NCBI RefSeq assembly: GCF_936928535.1
Contig: NZ_CAKZHY010000053.1
Coordinates: 22,072-86,071 of the forward strand
Direction of reading: 5' to 3'
DNA length: 64,000 nt
Origin: an uncultured Bradyrhizobium sp.
GTDB taxonomy: Bacteria; Pseudomonadota; Alphaproteobacteria; Rhizobiales; Xanthobacteraceae
Under the pieces are notes generated by a model, which was not told the DNA's origin, made no database searches, and was given only the letters and a program-made list of their open reading frames with translations. Shown one piece after another: positions 60,215-64,000 of this stretch. The position numbers were made by a program, and so were the translations under genes. Position 1 is the stretch's first letter. The number at the start of each line of letters is the position of its first letter.

Positions 60215-61854
60215 GTGGCGCGATCCAAAAAATGTCCGGCGCGCGCCGGCGCCGGCTGCGGCGGGGTGCCGTCGCGCACGATGATGTCGCCGGGCTTGAG
60301 CTCAGCCTTGGTCAGCGCCTGATTGAGCTCGCCGATGCCGGCGCGGAGCTGCTGCGCGGTCGCCGGCCGCTCGGCCCACATCCGCACAAAGGTCTTGTCG
60401 CCGTTCAGCGTGATCAGCGCGTGCACGGGACCTGATGGCTCGACATTGATCGTGAAGCGGGCGCGCCAGGCGCGCTTGGCGGGATCGGGCGTTTCGTTGC
60501 CGCCGTCGCGCGAGATCTCGAACTGCGCCATCGCGGTGCCCTGCGCCGTCGCAAACGGAATCTCGAAATTCCACTGCGGCGCGGTCGGGTCGCTGCGATG
60601 GCCACTGGCGTCGGTGCGATCGGGCAGCGAGGCCACCTGCAGCAGCGTCTGTCGCGCGATCGCCGCATCGGTGTCGTCGAGCAGGCGATGCACGGTCGTT
60701 GCAAGCGGCGTGTCGGGCACGAGCAACGGAGACGCGATGGATTGCGGCGCCGGCAGCGCGCCGCGGAACGGCGGTGGCGTCGTCATGCGCGCGGCTGTCT
60801 CGAAGACATGGCCGTCGGGAACGGCCCTGGTCGCACCGGGTACATTGCCGGTCAGGCGCGGCAGGTTTTGCGTGACCTCTTGCAGCAGGCTCGCGGCAAG
60901 GCCTGCCGACATGGTGGTGCGCGGCAGAACCGCCTCTGGCGTTTCACCGGCGACATTGGCCAGCATGGCAGCGGCCGGCGCAGTCTCGCGCGGCACTTGG
61001 ACTGGCTGAGCAATCGCAGCACCTTGCGCCGGAAGCTCCGCATGCGCTGCTTCGCCCGCCAGCTGCGGCGCCGAAACTGCTGTCTGCTGAACGACCGATG
61101 TGCGGGGCGCAGGCGCTGTGCCCTGCGCTGCGACTTGTGGCGCGGCGGTCTCGAGCGTGCCCGACGTCGCCGCCAATGTCTGGCGCAGCACGAGCAGAGC
61201 GGCCTTCAAGTCCGGCACCGCGCCTGATTGCGGCGTTGCGCCTGCTGCAAGAGAAGCTTCCAGAAACAGGCCGGATTTCTGGAAGGCGGATTCGATATCA
61301 CCGCCGTCCAGCGCAGTGTTGAGCGGCGTCTGCTGCGCCAGCACGTCCAGCACCGCCTGTTTCAGTCCGGCCGGCAGATTGCTACCTGATACGACCGACG
61401 CCAGATCGGCAAACAGCGGCGCCTGGCTGCCCTGTTTTGTCACGGCCTCCGCCGAGGCGGCGGTGACGGCGACCTGCTCCAGAGGTGTCAGCGTGTTGCG
61501 TGCCGCATTGACCGACGGCACCAGCGGCGGGCTGTCGACCAGCGACGCCGCGGTCGGCGTCAGCGTGACCTGGTCGGCGCTCGCCTCGCCTGCCCCGCCC
61601 ACGACGGCAAGCCTGATGGTACCCTCGTTCTGGGACACCGCGAGCTGGAGATTCTGCCCTGGGGTCAGCGCCACCTCGGACATCACGTCCATCGAGAGGT
61701 TGGCGATGGCGATCCGCACCAGATTGTCGGCGAGCACGCTGACCACCCTGGCATCGACGACACTGCCGGCCTGAAGCACAAGATCCGGCGTTGCCGCATC
61801 AGCCACGGGGCTGGCGGCACTGACCGGAAGGATCGAGCTTATCGGTGTCACCAT
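60211..61854 (-). CDS. fliK: Flagellar hook-length control protein FliK-like
   Basis: A 547-residue protein. The N-terminal and central parts are low-complexity Ala/Pro/Gln-rich; the C-terminal about 100 residues (FEIPFATAQGTAMAQFEISR, FTINVEPSGPVHALITLNGD, AERPATAQQLRAGIGELNQA) are the Flg_hook (FliK C-terminal) domain. FliK measures hook length and triggers FlhB switching. No other flagellar genes are near, but the coupled FlhB-C-like gene fits the role. The ribosome site is weak. Confidence 0.85.
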   Translation of the reverse strand: MVTPISSILPVSAASPVADAATPDLVLQAGSVVDARVVSVLADNLVRIAIANLSMDVMSEVALTPGQNLQLAVSQNEGTIRLAVVGGAGEASADQVTLTPTAASLVDSPPLVPSVNAARNTLTPLEQVAVTAASAEAVTKQGSQAPLFADLASVVSGSNLPAGLKQAVLDVLAQQTPLNTALDGGDIESAFQKSGLFLEASLAAGATPQSGAVPDLKAALLVLRQTLAATSGTLETAAPQVAAQGTAPAPRTSVVQQTAVSAPQLAGEAAHAELPAQGAAIAQPVQVPRETAPAAAMLANVAGETPEAVLPRTTMSAGLAASLLQEVTQNLPRLTGNVPGATRAVPDGHVFETAARMTTPPPFRGALPAPQSIASPLLVPDTPLATTVHRLLDDTDAAIARQTLLQVASLPDRTDASGHRSDPTAPQWNFEIPFATAQGTAMAQFEISRDGGNETPDPAKRAWRARFTINVEPSGPVHALITLNGDKTFVRMWAERPATAQQLRAGIGELNQALTKAELKPGDIIVRDGTPPQPAPARAGHFLDRAT

Positions 61855-61909
61855 CTGAAGGGCCCGGAGAATGCTAATCCCACCCTAGGGCCCTGGCGTA
61901 AACCTCTCG

Positions 61910-62704
61910 TTAAGGACCTTCGGCGCCCTGCGGCTTCACGGCCGCCAAGACCGCCACGGCGGCGTCGAAATCGCGCAGGCGCGTGGCCCGGCGGGCGGCC
62001 GCCTCCTCGTCGACGCCCCATTGGTCGATGTTCCAGTCCTCATCGACATGGGCGGCGGCCCAGACCTGGTCGGCGTCGCGCATGCCATGGGCCAGGGCCA
62101 GCGCCAGCAGCGCCGAGCCGGTCAGGGTCGTCACCACGTGGAGGGCGGCCACGGACCATGGATCGCCAGGCAGCGCGCTGCGGGCAGCCCGGAGCGCCTC
62201 GTCCGGTTGCCTCACATGCATGATGCCCTCGGAGAGGATGAAATGCGCTCCCAGCGCCTCCGCGGCCCAGAACAGCACCGGGTCCCAATGCGCGGCCTCG
62301 CGGACGACCAGCCCCTCGGGGTGGCCGGCGCGATAGAACAGCAGGTCGGTCTCGAAGTATTTGGCGAGGTCGTCAGTGACGAGCTCGACGCGGTCGACCA
62401 CGCCCTCGACCACGCTGTTGGCAATCCGCGTCAGCGGCATGGTCACGGGATCGATCGCCTCACCCTGCGCGGCCCATTCCGCGGCCACGGCATCGGCCAG
62501 CGCCCGCGCCGGGATCACCACCTGGCGGCCGGACGGCGTGCGGATCGGCTTGCCATCGAGCGTAATCGCAAAACCGCCCTCGGCTTCAGTGACGCCGGCC
62601 TCCGTGTAGAAGCGCTTGCGCAGCGGCGTCCGCGCGGAGGCGCGCGCCGATTCCCGCGGGTCCTGCGGGGCCTGGTTGGCGGCTTCTTCGAACAATTCGC
62701 GCAT
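61910..62704 (-). CDS. ATP12-family F1F0-ATPase assembly chaperone
   Basis: A 264-residue protein with PLRKRFYTEAGVTEAEGGF, TLDGKPIRTPSGRQVVIP, WDPVLFWAAEALGAHF and AALHVVTTLTGSALLALALA, matching the ATP12 family of mitochondrial and alphaproteobacterial F1 alpha-subunit chaperones. Its start is ATG 62704. Confidence 0.92.
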   Translation of the reverse strand: MRELFEEAANQAPQDPRESARASARTPLRKRFYTEAGVTEAEGGFAITLDGKPIRTPSGRQVVIPARALADAVAAEWAAQGEAIDPVTMPLTRIANSVVEGVVDRVELVTDDLAKYFETDLLFYRAGHPEGLVVREAAHWDPVLFWAAEALGAHFILSEGIMHVRQPDEALRAARSALPGDPWSVAALHVVTTLTGSALLALALAHGMRDADQVWAAAHVDEDWNIDQWGVDEEAAARRATRLRDFDAAVAVLAAVKPQGAEGP

Positions 62705-62779
62705 GTGAGTTTTCGGTCCCGGTCGCTGAGTGCTAGGCTTTTAAAGTAAGACCTGTGGCCGATAAAGCGAGCGGCGGGT

Positions 62780-63226
62780 ATGAGGGAAATTGCGGGCATT
62801 GCGGCCCTGTTCGCCGGGCTTTGGCTAGCCGCGGCCGAGGCCGGCTTTCGCACCCCACAATCGCTGATCCGCAACGTCTATGCCTATTACGGCAACGGCG
62901 CGCCGGAGCTTTCGAAGGGTCTGCCGCGGGACGATGCCACGACCCGGCAATTCTTTGACCCCTCCTTGCGCAAAGCATGGTCCGCGCCGCGCAGCGAGCC
63001 CTATGATTTCCTGGTGCAGAGTCCGAGCTGGAAGCTCGGCCCTGTCACGATCGCGATCACCCGCAAGCAATACGACAAGACCTATGTCGCGGCGAACTTC
63101 GACAATCACGGCCGGAAAGTCGCGCTGAACTTTATCCTGGTCAACGGGCCGGAAGGCTGGCTGATCACTGACGTCGAGAGCCCGCATGACTCGTTGCGGA
63201 TGTTTCTGGAGCAGTTTCGGAATTAG
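62780..63226 (+). CDS. Exported DUF3828-like protein
   Basis: A 148-residue protein with a signal peptide (MREIAGIAALFAGLWLAAAEA). The mature part contains SLIRNVYAYYGNGAPELSKG, FDPSLRKAWSAP and VALNFILVNGPEGWLITDVE, the DUF3828 pattern of an NTF2-like fold. Function unknown. Divergent from ATP12. Confidence 0.8.
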   Translation: MREIAGIAALFAGLWLAAAEAGFRTPQSLIRNVYAYYGNGAPELSKGLPRDDATTRQFFDPSLRKAWSAPRSEPYDFLVQSPSWKLGPVTIAITRKQYDKTYVAANFDNHGRKVALNFILVNGPEGWLITDVESPHDSLRMFLEQFRN

Positions 63227-63236
63227 CCACCGCTGT

Positions 63237-63350
63237 CACGCCCCGCGAAGGCGGGGCATCCAGTACGCCGCGGCGGATCTGGTGAGAGCGAGCCTTTCAA
63301 CGCCAGCCTCTGGGATACTGGATCGCCCGCCTTCGCGGGCGACGACACCT
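63237..63350. repeat. Palindromic intergenic repeat (CGCCCCGCGAAGGCGGGGC type)
   Basis: GTCACGCCCCGCGAAGGCGGGGC at one end is partnered by GCCCGCCTTCGCGGGCGACGAC at the other, and ATCCAGTA pairs with TACTGGAT inside. It lies between the DUF3828 and RluA genes. Confidence 0.8.
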
Positions 63351-63385
63351 GAGAGCGAGGCAGACATCGCCTGCCTCATTCGCCC

Positions 63386-64000
63386 CTACTCCTCCGGCGC
63401 GTTCTCGATCGGGTCGAACCGGCTGGCGTCGAGCCCGAGCAGATTCCAGGACTGCTGCATATGCGGCGGCAGCGGCGCGGTCACCTTCAGGCGGCCGCCG
63501 TCCGGATGTGGAATATCGATCTTGCGGGCATGCAGATGCAGCCGCTTCTGGATGCCGCCCGGAAATGCCCAGTTCGGATCCTCGATGAAGTATTTGGGAT
63601 CGCCGATGATCGGGTGTCCGATGTGGAGGGCGTGGACGCGCAGCTGGTGTGTACGTCCCGTATAAGGCTCCATCTCAAGCCAGGCGAGGTTCTGAGCGGC
63701 GGTCTCAAGGACGCGGTAGTAGGAAATGGCGTGATCGGCGCCGTCCTCGCCATGCTTGGCGGTGCGCATGCGGTCGCCATCCGGCGTCTGTTCCTTGACC
63801 AGCCAGGTCGATACCTTGCCCTCGGCCGGGCGCGGCACGCCCTTGACCAGCGCCCAATAGACCTTTTCCGTGTCGCGCTCGCGAAACGCAGCCGTGATCG
63901 CCTGCGCGGCGCCACGGGTGCGGGCCACGACCAGCACGCCGGACGTGTCGCGGTCGAGCCGGTGGCAGAGGCGGGGCTTTTCGCCGCGCGGGCTCGTCCA
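63386..64000 (-). CDS. RluA-family pseudouridine synthase, partial
   Basis: The gene runs off the right edge, so its start is missing. Reading from the edge, the protein has LCHRLDRDTSGVLVVARTRG, the conserved RluA motif with the catalytic Asp in HRLDRDTSG, then KVYWALVKGVP and YTGRTHQLRVHALHIGHPI, the second motif, and a C-terminal HLHARKIDIPHPDGGRL. It isomerises uridine to pseudouridine in rRNA or tRNA. The exact target (RluC or RluD type) is not determined. Confidence 0.92.
   Translation of the reverse strand, partial: WTSPRGEKPRLCHRLDRDTSGVLVVARTRGAAQAITAAFRERDTEKVYWALVKGVPRPAEGKVSTWLVKEQTPDGDRMRTAKHGEDGADHAISYYRVLETAAQNLAWLEMEPYTGRTHQLRVHALHIGHPIIGDPKYFIEDPNWAFPGGIQKRLHLHARKIDIPHPDGGRLKVTAPLPPHMQQSWNLLGLDASRFDPIENAPEE

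Noticed and set aside
1..64000. CRISPR arrays, prophage, IS elements or integrases
   Set aside because: No regularly spaced repeats, transposase or phage-like genes were recognised; the repeats seen are single palindromic elements.

Overview
The window is about 64 kb of GC-rich (roughly 64% by eye) chromosomal DNA from an alphaproteobacterium, most probably Bradyrhizobium or a close relative. The reasons are the gene families present (ATP12 chaperone, indolepyruvate ferredoxin oxidoreductase fusion, GrlR-like protein, small GCG_CRPN-type and Tyr/Gly-rich exported proteins, DUF2177, DUF4260), the codon use, and at least a dozen short palindromic intergenic repeats of the kind scattered through Bradyrhizobium genomes. 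No phage, transposase, integrase or CRISPR array was seen. One tRNA (Arg, anticodon TCG) is present.

Layout. 1-4.7 kb: an aromatic-acid catabolic cluster, with a cut-off extradiol-dioxygenase-like gene divergent from an IclR regulator, followed by an MhpA-like flavin hydroxylase, a fumarylacetoacetate-hydrolase-family protein and a periplasmic binding protein. 4.7-13 kb: a membrane protein, an ArsR/SRPBCC pair with two matching operators, a serine hydrolase, a striking Asp/Phe/Lys/Leu heptad-repeat protein, a methyltransferase, a divergent SDR and a GNAT enzyme. 13-24 kb: an exported phosphodiesterase-type hydrolase, a 1-Cys peroxiredoxin, a chemoreceptor, a photolyase, a histone-H1-like protein and a DMT transporter. 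24-30 kb: many small exported or membrane proteins of unknown function, an AraC regulator, the tRNA and a GrlR-like protein. 30-39.3 kb: a minus-strand series with a thiolase-like protein, DUF35 partner, MaoC hydratase, SDR, DapA-like aldolase, NUDIX hydrolase, EamA exporter and a PAS histidine kinase; its first four genes look like an acyl-CoA (lipid or steroid side-chain) degradation module. 39.8-43.2 kb: a tightly packed four-gene operon with TelA, a small unknown protein and two YbjQ-like proteins, one of them internally duplicated. 43.4-64 kb: indolepyruvate ferredoxin oxidoreductase, an orphan triheme cytochrome c, a TRIC-type channel, a PEP-mutase-family enzyme, an autoregulated ArsR-type regulator, hydrolases, pccB, a FliK/FlhB-C-terminal pair, the ATP12 chaperone and a cut-off RluA pseudouridine synthase.

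The most unusual signals are the heptad-repeat protein (8144-9076) with a type-I-secretion-like tail, the telA-ybjQ operon, perfect inverted-repeat operators over two ArsR-type start codons (one probably leaderless), a FixK/FNR-like box, and two genes (50658-51004 and 54486-55138) each broken by what looks like one missing G in a G run. Functions are family-level inferences read from the sequence; no database search was possible.
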